In this document: piece after piece, positions 1 through 13,000 of the stretch
Position numbering within the stretch: position 1 is the first letter of the stretch
Layout of the letters: the number at the start of each line of letters is the position of its first letter
DNA from: Ligustrum vulgare
Lineage: Eukaryota > Streptophyta > Magnoliopsida > Lamiales > Oleaceae
DNA: 64,000 bases
Direction of reading: 5' to 3'
Assembly (NCBI GenBank): GCA_963555705.1
Contig: OY743174.1
Span: 56,380,234-56,444,233, forward strand
The notes under the pieces: model-generated
Told to the model about the DNA's origin: nothing
Seen by the model: only the letters and a program-made list of their open reading frames with translations
Databases searched by the model: none
Position numbers and translations under genes: made by a program

Positions 1-411
1 AGGGCAATCAAACATAGTCTTACTGTTTCTTGTTTTTTCCACACGATCAACTTGATTTGGTCTCGACTTAGAGCGTATAAATTATATTTGTGGTAAAGTT
101 CTATATTTCACGAATCAAAATCATGATGATGTAATTGAATGCTAAAACCTAGGTACGTAGTCGTCTCGAGCTAGCAAGGTTGAATCAATCTTCTTCTAAT
201 CTTTGTCCTTTCTACGATATTGAGTTCCTCGCTATTGACTTTAATAAAAAGTGTGACAAATAATGAGACGATAAGCTTCTGACGATTGATGTAACGTGTG
301 AAATAATAAAGTCTTTATTTGGCAAATGGTTAAAAACATGTTTTTAAATGACATAATTTTCAAATTATTCACATTTTCTCTTTTCACTTTTCAATCACAT
401 AATGTTTTTAA
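1..411. other. AT-rich intergenic sequence, no gene seen
   Basis: No open frame resembling a known protein and no clear repeat boundary is visible. The stretch precedes a GAGC-rich repeat. Confidence 0.5.
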
Positions 412-763
412 AGGTGGCAAACGAGCTGAGCCTTTCGTCGGCTCGGCTCGTAAAAATACGAGCCATGAGCAGCTCGACTAGTCATTTTGACGAGTCAAAT
501 AACGAGTCAATAACAAGCTCATAGGCTCGGCTCGTCTAACCACGAGCGGCTCGTGGAGACGAGCCAAGAGCAGAGTCCACAAGCTTGGCTCGTGACTCGT
601 AATTTTTTCAAGCTAAATACCCTTTTTTGAAAGAAAAAAATTAATGGCTCGTAGGCCAAGCTCAACTTGGCCTTTGATCACATGAGTCGAGCTTGGCTCG
701 GCTGGTACGAGCCGCAAGCCAATAAGTGTCGTTATAAGGTCGAGCTGGCTCGACTCAGTCCAT
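412..763. repeat. GAGCC/CGAGC-rich dispersed repeat
   Basis: The block begins with AAAGGTGGCAAACGAGC and is filled with GGCTCG, CGAGCC and GAGCAGC words in both orientations, standing out against the AT-rich surroundings. Plant genomes carry many non-autonomous elements with this GGTGGCAAACGAGC start. The expected mirrored right end is not recognisable, so the copy is probably truncated or degenerate. An open frame across it (667-906) has no protein-like features. Confidence 0.45.
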
Positions 764-1057
764 TGTCAATTGATATTTTGTCTCAAAAAAAAAGAAAAAA
801 AAAAATTTTAAACACAAAACATTTAACAAGCAGAGCTTTTGTGCCAACTATATCAAGATTTTTGCTATGTACATGTAGCAAATTTGTTGTTTTAGAGCAT
901 GTTTGATAGTGTAATTTTTTTCACCACAACTTTTTAAACTCAATCTCAATTAATCAATCATTCATAGTCAAGTCCAAGATTTTATACTTTTCGAACATTT
1001 TTAAAATTACACGTTTATCAAAAAATCACAAAAAGTTTTTAAAATCATATTACTAAA

Positions 1058-1230
1058 CCCTTGTTTGAGCCCCATTATTTCTCCTTTTTTTTACAAATTT
1101 TTTCTACAGTAATCAATCTCAACCATCCAAAAAAGTCAAGCCCACAATTTTTTACTTTTCAAACCACTTTTTAACCATTAGATTTTCAAAACCCAAATTT
1201 TAAATTGAATTAATGGGGCTCAAACAAGGG
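1058..1230. mobile_element. Small foldback MITE with 20-bp perfect terminal inverted repeats
   Basis: The left end CCCTTGTTTGAGCCCCATTA (1058-1077) is repeated exactly as its reverse complement at 1211-1230, enclosing 133 bp of AT-rich DNA. This is the form of a miniature inverted-repeat element. No confident target-site duplication was found, so the superfamily is left open. Confidence 0.7.
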
Positions 1231-1400
1231 CCAAATATGCTCAAAAGTCAATAATTTTCCTTTTCTTTTCTTTTTTTGTCTTTTTCTTGGATGTGGGATA
1301 GTGTAGAATATGGTAGGATGGGACGAGAAGAATGGAATTGAATGGGGGCTAAACTGGGCTAATCTTGACGTTTGATTATCCGCTTACATTTTAGATTAAA

Positions 1401-3211
1401 CTAGTATTTTCACCCGTGCGATGCACGGGAATATAGTTGTGATAATGATTTCGATCAAAATTTATGAAAATATATTAATTATACAATCATATCAAATAAA
1501 AATATAGTACAATAACATCTTAATACAAAATATTATTGAATTCAAAACTTAAAAAAAAAAATTAATCAAAATAGGAAATTCAACATTTTCAAAAATAATA
1601 AAAAATAAGAAATAAGTTATTTTTATCTTTTTTTTATATATATTAAATTATTTTGAAATAAAAATTATTAAATAAAATTAAAAACCATAAATCTATATTT
1701 GATTTGAATTGGTAAAGAATATTTTTATTATATTTTTTGTTTATTTAATTTTACTCCAAATGAGTAAATTTCATTTTATTTGTAAAATAATTTTTTTTTA
1801 GAAAATTTTCTAATCTTTGAAATAATTATTTATTTTTTTAATTAAAATCGATTCGACCCCGATTCAACCCAATTCAATTTTCTGACCCTTCACCTATTGC
1901 CTCTTTCAGGTCGAACAATTTTAGGTTTTATGTACACAGAGTATTATATAACTTAAATGATATAATTTAAAATGAAGTAAAAAATATAGTGTAAACTTTG
2001 ACGTTTAATCTTTTAGACGATTTTATGGACAATATTTTTACAGTTTGCTTTAACTTGTTATATTGTATTAAACTCCTTGTTGAGATATTCGATTTGACGC
2101 CTATATTACATATTTTTTGACTTCAAAATAAACCATTTTTGCAAGTTTATCGAACACATGCTTAATCATAATTTTAATATTGATAGTTACTCATAGGATT
2201 TTTCAAATACATTTCGATATGCGGGAGTGATTACTTCTAACTCTTGTTAACTGTCATTACATATGATGAAAAATTATATACAATCAAGTATGAAATTATT
2301 CGATTTAAAAGAAAATTTCTGGATTAGTCATTTAATTTTTTATATAATCTAATTGGAAAACTTATAAAAAATACACAATATAAAGAATGTTCTTAAATTC
2401 TTTAAACTAAAACATTTTTCGTTCTTTAAACTAAAACATTTTTGGGTTATTTAAACGTTTTTCAACACATTTTATAATATAATTTTATATCTTTAGAAAT
2501 AATTTAATGTTACTTTACCAAATTAGTTACACTATAATTAAGCAGAATATTTTTGAATAATTTTTTTTAATTAATTTAACAAAATTTCAAAATTAAGGAT
2601 TTTAAATATTTTTTTTGTAATAATAGAGAATTATCTATTTATTTTTTAAATTAGACTCATGATACTTTTGATGTAATTTTTTTCACGTTTTTCACAAAAA
2701 AATATGAATTTAGGATACATATTGAGATTAATAGTTATGTTAAAATCAATCATCCTATTCAGTAAAAATAAATTGTTAAAAAAAATTAAATTATCTTTTT
2801 TTAGAATTGGAATGAAGCACTCTGTTTGACAAAATATTTTTTAAAACACGCTTTTAAACTACATTTTAATCACACATACTTTTTCTCTCAACTTTTCAAT
2901 TACTATTTTTTACCTTGAAAACATTATATTCTTTGTTTTTAAATAAAAAAGATTTTAACTACCATTATTTTTTATATAATTTAAAAGTGCTCAAAATGGT
3001 TTTTTTTTTTTTTTTTGGGAACAAATACATGTAGTGCTCAAAAGTGTAATTCAAATTTGCAATCATTATACTTTCTAAAATGCAATCATTTTTTTATTTA
3101 CTTTTTAATTTTTGTGTTTTTTACAAAACCTTTCCAAATGTAGTAAGTTTATTTTGGCGGGAAAGTGTGTTTGTGTTTATTTTTGGTAAAGACTTTGTTT
3201 ATATATATAGA
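1401..3211 (-). mobile_element. Candidate non-autonomous Helitron
   Basis: Read on the minus strand, the right-hand end has a 7-bp-stem hairpin (CCCGTGC-ATC-GCACGGG, 1413-1429) followed by a few bases and CTAG, with host T next (1400). That is the standard Helitron 3' end. About 1.8 kb away on the same strand a terminus starting TCTATATATATAAAC is preceded by host A (around 3211), the usual 5' TC start and A/T target. No Rep/helicase gene lies between, so the element would be non-autonomous. The 3' end is convincing. The 5' end is chosen by eye and less certain. Confidence 0.5.
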
Positions 3212-4189
3212 TTTACAGGTTTTTAAGCTCTAATATCATATTGAGCCCATATTTGATGGATATTGATATCAAATTTTTAGTAAATTTTAATAAAAATTAA
3301 TGAAATGTGTGATTCAAAAATTATGAATCCCATAAAATATATGATTGAAATTGATTGTTGACTTTAGTTTAGATTCAAATCTAAATTTTAATTGATACCC
3401 TAAAATTTTATCTAAAAAGTCAACTTTGTCAATAATAATAATAATAAGTATTGCTTTTATATTTCGCCCTTTCGTAAAGGCTTAATTTTGGAGAAAAATA
3501 TAAATCAAAGTGAATAATTAATTTAAATCATATATTAGATTTAACTTTTATCAACTTTTCAATCACATAATAGTGTGTTTGATATTGATTAAAATGAGTT
3601 TTTTGAAATGAATAGTAATTTTTAGGAGAAATGATGGTTGAGATTTGGTTGAAAAGTAGAAAATTGTGGGCATGACTTTTGATGGATGGTTGAGATTGAA
3701 TAATGTAGAAAAATGAGAAAAATTTAATGAAAACCAAACGAGTTATAAACTTTTAACAAAATTTAGTCCATGCTTGATAGAGATTAAATATCAGATTTTT
3801 AGTGAATTTTGATAAAAGTTGATGTAATGTGTGGTTAAAAAATTGTATGACCCATGAAATGCGTGATTATACTTAGAGCCCGTTCGGTGTAAGATATTTT
3901 CCTAGAAAATTGAATTTTCTAGAAAATTTTAGGTTGAAAAGATTTTGAAAATTGTAAAAGTCATTGGTTACATAAAAATATTTGGAGGAAAAGTTGTCCA
4001 AAACTTTGACTTTGTCTCTAATAAAAGTATAGATTAAAATATCTGTCAAACAGATCTGATTTTTAACTATACAAAATAGGAACTTAAGCAAAGTTTTTAC
4101 CATTAATAAACTCAGACTTGAAAGAGTATTTATATACTCGAATTAAACTTGGCTATGTAAATTTAGATAAAATAATATTACAATAATCT
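3212..4189. other. AT-rich intergenic with a diverged duplicated segment
   Basis: No gene is seen. A segment of about 105 bp at 3236-3346 (TTTTTAGTAAATTTTAATAA core) recurs in diverged form at 3765-3868. Between them, 3570-3750 looks like another MITE remnant, with GTGTGTTTGATATTG near one end and ACCAAACGAG near the other. At 3896-3930 there is a short palindromic TTTTCTAGAAAA cluster. Confidence 0.45.
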
Positions 4190-4359
4190 TAGAGAGACGT
4201 TATTTATGAATATTTTTAGGGAACATCATGATGTGACATATATTAATTTATTATTGATGGAAATAATTATTACATCATTTACTTTTTTATCAACCAATCA
4301 ATGTGTGTCACATCATAATGTCCCCAACAAATGTTCATAAATAATGTCTCCCTAAAATT
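4190..4359. mobile_element. MITE with about 50-bp inverted repeats
   Basis: The left part (GAGACGTTATTTATGAATAT, then a segment with CATCATGATGTGACA) is mirrored at the right (TGTCACATCATAATG ... CATAAATAATGTCTCCC). The arms pair over about 50 bp with several mismatches, and the interior is AT-rich and non-coding. The family was not identified. It sits just left of the hAT element. Confidence 0.6.
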
Positions 4360-4445
4360 ACTGATAATGTTATCTATTATGCAATACAATCTTTTTGTCA
4401 AATTCCATCGATGTATACATGATCCATATCCACGTAACATCTAAC

Positions 4446-6191
4446 CATAGGCGGCCCTGAGGCCGTGCGAGAGGTGCGTCGAACAGGGCACCAAAATTTT
4501 GGGGGCACCAAAATGAAAAATATTTTAATAAATATTATTTTTAAAATATATTATTTTTTTAAAAAAAATTGATTTTTTCTTTTTTCTCCTACCGTTCTTC
4601 CATTCCAAGTTCAATTCAAACTTCCAACAATCTAATAAATAAACCCTAGAGCATTCTATACGCCATGTGGATGTCATAGTCTTAATTTAACACTTTGTGA
4701 TATGGCAAATTCTTGTGTTAAAGTAAAAGATTTTTTTGGAGTTATACAAGGTATTTATACTTTGTTTTCTAATTCTACAAAGAGATGGAAAATTTTGAAA
4801 GACAATGTTAAAACTAATGTGAAGCCATTGTCGGCAACACGTTGGGAAAGTCATGTAGAAGCCGTTTAAGCAATCAGATTTCAAGCTCCCCAATTGAGAG
4901 AAGCTTTGCTTGAAGTAGCTAAAAATGAAAATGACAATTGTGTGAGATGTCATGCTAATGCATTAGTAACCCTTTATGTTGGAAATTTTGAGTTTTTAGT
5001 AGCTATAATTATATGGTATGAACTATTGTATGCTGTTAAATTGATTAGTAAACACTTACAATCTAATGACATGCTTATTGATATTGCTATTGATGAAGTG
5101 AAAGGGTTGATTGCTTTCTTTAAAAAAAAAAGGGAAACTGGATTCAACGATGCTATAAATATTGCTAATGAAATGAAAGTTGATTCTGTATTTCAAGTAA
5201 AGCGTATAATTCGTAGGAAGAGACATTTTGATGAAAATGTCACTATAGAGGACACTCAATCACCTGAAGATTCTTTTAGAACAAATTATATCCTCTATAT
5301 AGTAGACCAAGCAATGGGATCACTAGAGAGAAGATTTGATCAATTCACTACATATGATAAAAATTTTGGATTTCTATTTTCTTTTGAGAAGTTGAATTCA
5401 TTGGATGATGCAAATTTGAAAGCATGTTGTGATAATCTTGATATTGTTTTAAGGTATGAAATGTTTTGTAATGTTGATGGTCAAGAATTGTTTCAAGAGC
5501 TAAAAGTTTTGCGAAATCTTTTACCCAAAGAAAAAAATACAGCTCTTGACATACTGACTTATTTGAAAAGGTTGGACTGTTTTCCAAATACATTTATTGC
5601 TTATAGAATTTTATTGACAGTACCTGTTACGGTTGCATTTACTGAAAGAAGTTTTTCAAAATTGAAGTTATTGAAATGTTATTTGCAATCAACTATGTCA
5701 CAAGAAAGATTGAATAGACTTGCTTTTGATATCTATTGAATATGATTTGTTAGAAAGTATTGATTACAAAAAATTCATTAGTGGTTTTGCTTCAAAAACG
5801 CAAGAAGAACTAACTTTAAATGATTTGTTGCATTTCAAGGCTTACATATAATATTATTTGAGTTGTTTTCTTTCCTTTTCAGGTCAACTCATATTTGCTG
5901 TTAAAGATATTAGTGATTTTGATGATGCTTTCTGAAGAAAATACGAGCTTTTGGATGTTTTGAAAGTTCTACAAAGCATAAATTTAGTTTTTTTTTAGTT
6001 GTACATTTTCTTTATGACGTGAAAACGATATGAGAAAAATATTGAAAATGATATTTTTGTTATGTGGCAGTTTTATGTACAATAAATTAATATAAATAAT
6101 TTATTTTTTCTATACGCATACTTTATAATTAAAGAACGGGGCACTTTTTTGATATTCGCACAGGGCACTAAAAAACACAGGGCCGGCACTG
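4446..6191 (+). mobile_element. hAT superfamily DNA transposon (1746 bp)
   Basis: The ends CATAGGCGGCCCTG and CAGGGCCGGCACTG are inverted repeats (11 of 14 match). They are flanked by a perfect 8-bp duplication CATCTAAC at 4438-4445 and 6192-6199, the hAT signature. The element encloses a decayed hAT transposase. Its short length compared with autonomous plant hATs, together with the truncated transposase, points to an internally deleted copy. Confidence 0.88.
4639..5851 (+). pseudogene. hAT transposase remnant (zinc-finger MYM-type 1-like, C-terminal dimerisation region)
   Basis: The reading frame resembles the C-terminal half of the large plant hAT transposases often annotated zinc finger MYM-type protein 1-like. 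A segment around 4639-4720 carries the CGCHSLNL motif, a middle part has a TRWESH motif (about 4840), and the end has the hAT dimerisation block (PVTVAFTERSFSKLKLLK, about 5620-5680). The N-terminal zinc finger and the first part of the catalytic domain are absent. Breaks: an in-frame TAA near 4867 and a +1 frameshift near 5725, after which the family's C-terminus can be followed in another frame to the TAA at 5849-5851. It lies inside terminal repeats with an 8-bp duplication, so it is the element's own gene. It is very unlikely to be functional. Confidence 0.85.
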
Positions 6192-6199
6192 CATCTAAC

Positions 6200-7039
6200 T
6201 CAAAATTCAAAACACGTTAACTTGATCCCACGGAAATTATTTTGGTTTTCGACCCGTATATATTTTCATGGATTATAATAGAGTTGATCATATCCCCAAG
6301 TCAACCAAACCTTATTTAAGCATTTAGTGAAAAAAAAAAAAAAAAAAAAAAAATTATTAATGCCATAAATTTTCTGTTCAAACCCTAAATAATCATTGTT
6401 GACTTTTCTAATTTGACAGAATCAGCAAGCAACTATTAAAAAATTAAAAACAGCACAATCAACATAGAGCCGAATAAAAGATTAATGATCAAATTAAAGT
6501 TAAGTGACCCAATTTCAATTTATTTACAGTTAAGTAACAAAGTTGTAACCCAGTTGCAATTAAATTGAAGTTAAGTGACCCGATTACCATAAATTTAAGT
6601 TCAATGACATAATTATGATTTGAGTACGTACCAGTAACCTGAAATTAAAATTTTGTCTCGACTCATTATTTGAAACTCTCTTTTCCCAAATTTATTTTCA
6701 ACTCCATTTTTTCGATAACATAAATATGCACGTAATACCAAAAAATTCTCTATTTTTTAAGCATGCATTCTTCGCAAAAAACATTTTTTACAAACTTTTT
6801 GCAAATAAAATAGAAAGAATAACTATAAATAAATTGCTCAAACAGTTTAACTATTTTTGAACTTCATACAACAGCATAAAAATATTTGTTCACAGTTTTG
6901 CAACTTTTCTACCACCTAATATATCAGTTATTGTGTACAATCTGCTATGATCAATAAATGGATAAAAAAAACCCAAAATTGAAATGATTTACAGTTTCAG
7001 TAGAAATATAGATAGCACTCTGGATCAAGATATTCATAA
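6200..7039. other. Intergenic, 3' flank of the receptor kinase gene
   Basis: AT-rich, with a long poly-A run near 6330 and short repeats of the word TTAAGTGACC (6480-6600). No gene is seen. The last part, next to the stop codon at 7040, should contain the 3' untranslated region of the minus-strand receptor kinase. Confidence 0.5.
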
Positions 7040-10000
7040 TTACTTCCCATGCTGGTGCTCTATGCGAAAAGGGAAAGAGCCATAGCTCACATCAAATACC
7101 TCAGTGTCATAAGAATGGAGTGGACTCTCTTCATTTGCTTCCTCATAGCTAGACCGAGAAATTTTTGTGTCCATTTTCATGTTTTCGGGTGACAATTCCA
7201 AGATGTTTTCAATCTCTCTCACGACGTCTCCCATTGTAGGCCGGTCAGCAGCAGATTCTCCGACGCAGCTCATTGCAAGATCGACAAGCTTCTTCAAACC
7301 AACGACGTGTGATCCTGATCCCATGGCTGGATCAAGAATTTTATCGAGATTTTCCGAACATTTTGGATCGTCCAATGCCTCCTGAACTGCTCTTACAATG
7401 TGTTTTCCATGCTTTATAGGGGCTTTAGCAGTTATTAGCTCTAGCAGTACAACTCCAAAGCTATATACATCGCTTTTCTCGGTAAGCTGTTGGGTCATAT
7501 AGTATTCAGGATCCATGTATCCCTATATTGACAAAGACCAACTCTTAGAGTCAAACGACAGAAGGGTTCGCGGCGCCAAATAATTTAGCAATGCTGAGAA
7601 AGACAGTTATAAAAGTTATTTGACTTCAATGCTCACCAGGGTCCCTTTGACTTGAGTGGTGATATAACCCTTGCCCGTATCTCCCACGAGTTTCGATAGA
7701 CCAAAATCAGCAACTTTTGCAATGAAATGATCGTCCAGCAAGATGTTATTTGATTTAATATCCCTGTGAATAATCGGAGGGTTGGCAAGCTCGTGCAAAT
7801 ATGACAGTCCTCTGGCTGCATCAAGAGCTATTTTAAGTCTTCTGCTCCAATCCAACTTGAATCCTATCTTCCCTGTAAAGTTTGTGGATTACTGACATTG
7901 AATAAACATAGAATAAACATAGGAACCTGCATTCCTTAAATTAAATTCCAACTCTTTTTCTTGTGTAAAGTTTTTCGTGCTTAATAACAGAATATAAGGC
8001 ATCGTCAAGTTGGTTAATCCTCATTATTGAGTTACCTTTTGGCAACACAAATCAAGAATTTAAATGGTAATCGCAATCTTAGGCTAGATGTTTGGCGAAG
8101 CTTATAAGTATCTTACTACCTGCTTCTTTTGTGGTTCCGCCTAAAGAAGCCGCTAATAAGCTACACGTAAGATTAGCGAAACATGCTTAGAAATGATAAG
8201 AATTAGTGATTTTTTTGGAGAATGTGTGATTGAAAAGTAAGGAAAAGTTTAGGGTTTGTGTGTAAAATATTTTATTGAGTAAATGTGTGATAGAAAATGA
8301 GTGAAAAAAAGAGATTTGAGAAAAAGAGCATCAAACAAGGGCTTAATGAAAGGTCTTAGATTCAGCCTCTAGCATTATGCTTCCTCAATAATCAAAATTA
8401 GAGCTTGTTTGGTCCCAAGCATTTTTTCAACTTTTCCCTCAAATTCATTTTCAATCAGACATTTTGATGGGACCCATCAATTTTTACATTTTTCAACAAC
8501 ATTTCAACCACACATTCTCCCCAAAACCCAAAATCTTTCCAAAACTTTCAACACCAAACAACCTCTTAGTCTATTTAAAATATCTGTCTCTTTCTTGGGA
8601 AGTAAACATGAGAATGAGGATTAATTTTAGACTCGAGGACGAAGGTGAAATTATTGATTATTCATATAATAATAAGTGAAGTCACTCTATATCTGCAGTG
8701 TACTTTTGGCACATTGTTGAATGAGTTAATCTCAATATGGAAGTTAGAACAAGTAACATATTCATGAGATAGAAAGAATCCAAGTATTTACCTGAAAGGC
8801 AATCTCGAAGATTACCATTAGATATATACTCGTAGACCAACATTTGTTCACCTTGATCATAACAGAATCCCACAAGGCTGACAACATTCTTATGATGAAT
8901 CCTTGACATTAGTTCGATCTCTGTTTTAAACTCAGAGGCCCCCTGCATTGATCCCTGTTGAGCCCGCTTTATTGCAACTAATTGTCCAGAAGAAATAGTT
9001 CCTTTGTAAACCTATGAGTAAAGCACAGAACACAAACTTTAGTTCTATCTCTTGCGAACATGGTGGAATAGCATCATGGTCGCAGATATTTTCACTTAAG
9101 TTATAATTAAACAGAAAGGGGAAGCATTCTTTTCTTTTCCACTAGTGACTCCACAAGTGCTAAAGAAAAACGAAAAATACAGGACGCGCTCTATATCAGA
9201 ACAGTAACTACTCCAGATTGTATTTTTTGTTTTTTATTTTTTTACTGTTTTCTTTGTGAATGGATTGAAAATTTAGTTGGAAAATGATTCTTAAGCACAA
9301 ATTAATGTGTTCAATTTATTATCGGCTACTCTAGTGAAAGTGCCTGTAGGTATACCGATACCATCATTTTAACTAATAATGGGAAATATTCAAAAACTGA
9401 CAACCGAGAAACCTTTCCATAGCCTCCAGATCCAATGCACTTGGATTCTGAAAAATTGTCGGTACATTTCTTGAGATCTTCATAGGAAATCCATTTAGCT
9501 CCCTGAAGCTGTGGAACACTGCCGCTTTCTTTTTTAGGGTCCCAAGATGCTGCGTTCACATAACATGATGGTGACGAAAAATATGAGTCATATACCTCAG
9601 ATGAAAGAGTTCTACAATTTTATGAAGGGCTGATCTTACAGAATGGGTTGCTCATGTCAGTGGCTCGTTTTGCTTTTTTATGCTGAAGAAAAGCATAAAT
9701 TCCTGCAAAGATGACCAATAGAACAAGCACAGAACAGCCAACTGATACTCCAATGATAATGCCAACATTTGACGACTTTTTTGATCCTGAGGTGAAAGAG
9801 GAAGACAAATAAATCAGAAAGAGACGATTCAAAATTTGAGAGAAAAGATCACAAGTATCTCAAGTTTCCCTAAATGTGAGCATGAAAGTCACCTGCAAAA
9901 CAACAGTACGGCTCATCAATGAAGAAGAATGGCCCATAATATTGAAGAAGCTGAAATTGCTGCTGACGGTTGAGTAGGAAACCTATTGTAGATATTGATG

Positions 10001-13000
10001 TTCGATTGAAAGAAACTTGACCAGAAGGAAAAATTTGCAGACTGAACTGAAGGTAGTTATATACGTCAACAGTTGGATTAGCAAGAAAAACTGAATCAAC
10101 AGGGAGCCCATTGGAGAGAAAAACAGACATCAGAGCCCCATTAAGGGTGTTGTAATAAGTTAAATTTTGGAAATCTGAGAAGGAGGAAGAGAAAAAGTGT
10201 AGGGTTCCAGTGTATGGATTTGAACATCCACAATTAGGACTCAATACTTGATTTCTGCTGCAGGATTTAGCCGTACAATTGTTTGACGGGAATAAGTTAT
10301 TATGGTGAATCTCAACTTTACAGTATTTCAAAGTTGCTCCACTCATGTTACAAATGGGGTTATCAGCTAGTCTGCAACAAACAGAAACCATGAATCCTTC
10401 AACGGCAGAGATTATACTAAAGACTAAAGAGATAACAACGGACAAACATTTCATAACCCTCTGAAAGATGTGAACAAATTAACTAATTGATTACTTACGT
10501 TAGCTCCATGTTGTAATCCGTTTTCTGCGTAAAGTCAGAAATGGAATTGTTCTGCAAATCAAGGGTTAAATTGTTGCTGTAGCTATTTCCAATATTTAGG
10601 ATTCCAGTAAGATTATTGTTGCTGAGTACCCTGTCATTATAATTCGCAAGTAAGATTTTTGTGCTAATTCGATAAAAAGTTCTCTTGCCTTATGAATTGA
10701 CTTAACTGTAGAAACCTGTAATTCTTAAGGTTGTGTTTGATTTGTGTCCTTTTCCATGGAAAATGTCATTTTAACCCTAGTTGTTTGATACACTATATTT
10801 TTCCTAGAATTGAATTCCATGGTACAACACTTTAAAGCAAGTTTTGAGCTATTTTTCATGGAAAATTGATTCTAGTTGATTGGTGGTTTTTATTTTTCAT
10901 GAAAGTTGGAAAACCTTGAAATTATTTTCCATGAAAAACAAAATCTATCAAACACATAAAGCTGATACTCACACAGTCTCCAGTTGAGGAAGTCTGAAGA
11001 AGTCAACCGGGATCTGACCTTGGAGTTGTGTGTTCTCCATCATTCTGTCAGTCCAATATTTTTTAAAGATCACTCATAAGCTAACAACAAAAAAAATGGC
11101 TGGAAAAATTTACTGTCGAAGAATGCGATGACATTTTCCAGTACAAGGAAAAAAAATGAAAAAGAGAGAATCAGATGGTGTGTGCAGGAGGGAAAGAGAG
11201 ATGTACAGTGTTGTCAAAGACTGGAGGCTTGTAATCCATTGCGGAACATTTGATGCCCTAAAATTATTATTGCTCAGATCCCTGCGAATTGGTGTTGGTC
11301 AGAAAGTCAGACCGACTAACGAATTCACGACTACTGAAGAAAGAAGAAAATCATAAACTCATCTAATATATGGTTTGAGAATACATTGTAAAATCGTGTT
11401 TCTTATGCATTCTTGTTCCACCAATTAAGGTGCGTGGTGTTCCATATTTATAGATTGGAAGAATTAATACAACTTACAGATAGTGCAAGAAATCCATGCC
11501 TGTGAGGTTGGGCATATTTCCTGTAAACTTATTATCAGATAAGTACCTACAGGAAATAATAACCAACAAACTAGTTAAAATTTCAAATATAACAGTTTCC
11601 TCCAGTTATACTTGTATCTGCTAAATCACAACTTCTGTTTTTAACTGCTTACAACTCATTCAGATTTGTAAGATTACTGAGGTTTGGAGGAACAGGTCCA
11701 TCAAGAGAATTCGAGTCGAAGCGTCTGTTACGAAACAAGATATTCATCAATAAATAAATATAGGAAAATTTCATGACAGCCAAGTAAATATGAACATTAA
11801 GAATAACAGAGATACTCACACAATCTCCAACGTCTTTATAAATCCTAGAGTGGAAGGTAAATTCCCGGTGAGTTGGTTATGGTCAAAAATCCTGAACCAA
11901 CAGAACGATTTTTTTCAGGATAGAGTCGATGGACCAGATGGGAAACAATTTGAACATGGGAATCTCAGCATAAAATCTTGGATTTACGACTAGTTATTTA
12001 TGGTTACTAACATTAAAGTCTCCATTATAACCCATAACAGTAATTGTATCTTGCTTTCTTTCTCCTAGGAAATAGAAGATCAAAAATGCTGGATATGTTC
12101 ATGTATCTGACATATATTTTAAATTTGACAAAAAAATAAAATGGTAAAAGAATTTCCAAAGAAATTAAGTAAATGGTAATAAAAAGGACTAATGAGATGG
12201 TGAAATGAAGTAAAACTTAGAAGTCAGACATCTATTTGAAAAAGATAACTAAGTATCTGTTTCTCATCATATGCAAGGAAATATTCAAATTCTACATCAT
12301 CTAGTTTATAAATATTATTATCAGTTTCGTTGACAAGTAAAAGAAATAGAATCCAGCATAGGAAGCCTGCAGACTCACGTGTGTATCAGCTTCATGTTTG
12401 AACTGAACAGTTGAACGGGGATCGACCCAGTAAGTAGATTATTTGACAAATGGCTGTGAACATTGAAAATCACTTTTTGTGACTGTTAAAAGTAATATTG
12501 AAGCATAAACAGAATTCTACATGCTTTTATAACTGAGAGAGAATTCATACAAGTGTCTGGCATTCAGTAGCATGTCCAAACCCAAAGCAGTTTTGCTGGC
12601 AACTGGAATGGTACCATTAAGCTTGTTATAACTCAGATCCAGCCATGAAAGCTGAGTCAGATTACCAATTGAAGATGGAATTGGGCCACTGAAGCTATTA
12701 TTATTCAAAGCTCTGTAGAATAAGAAAATGAAGGTTTGTCCTGAGCTAAGTTATTTGACTGTGAAGCATCAGAATCATAGCTCAAGATTATGCAAAGGGT
12801 AAAGTGCTAATGACAAACCAAGGAAAACACCAAAATAGAATAGGCCAAAACAGCAAAAGACAAACAAGACTGGAGAAGTGCATTCCAATTCACTTCACCA
12901 AAAAAATTGAAACTATTTTGATATAATAAAGAGCCAAATGTGAGGGAGTGCTTAACTAGTTGCCTAACAATCAAAAACTTCTGTATAGAAAAGGGAATTC

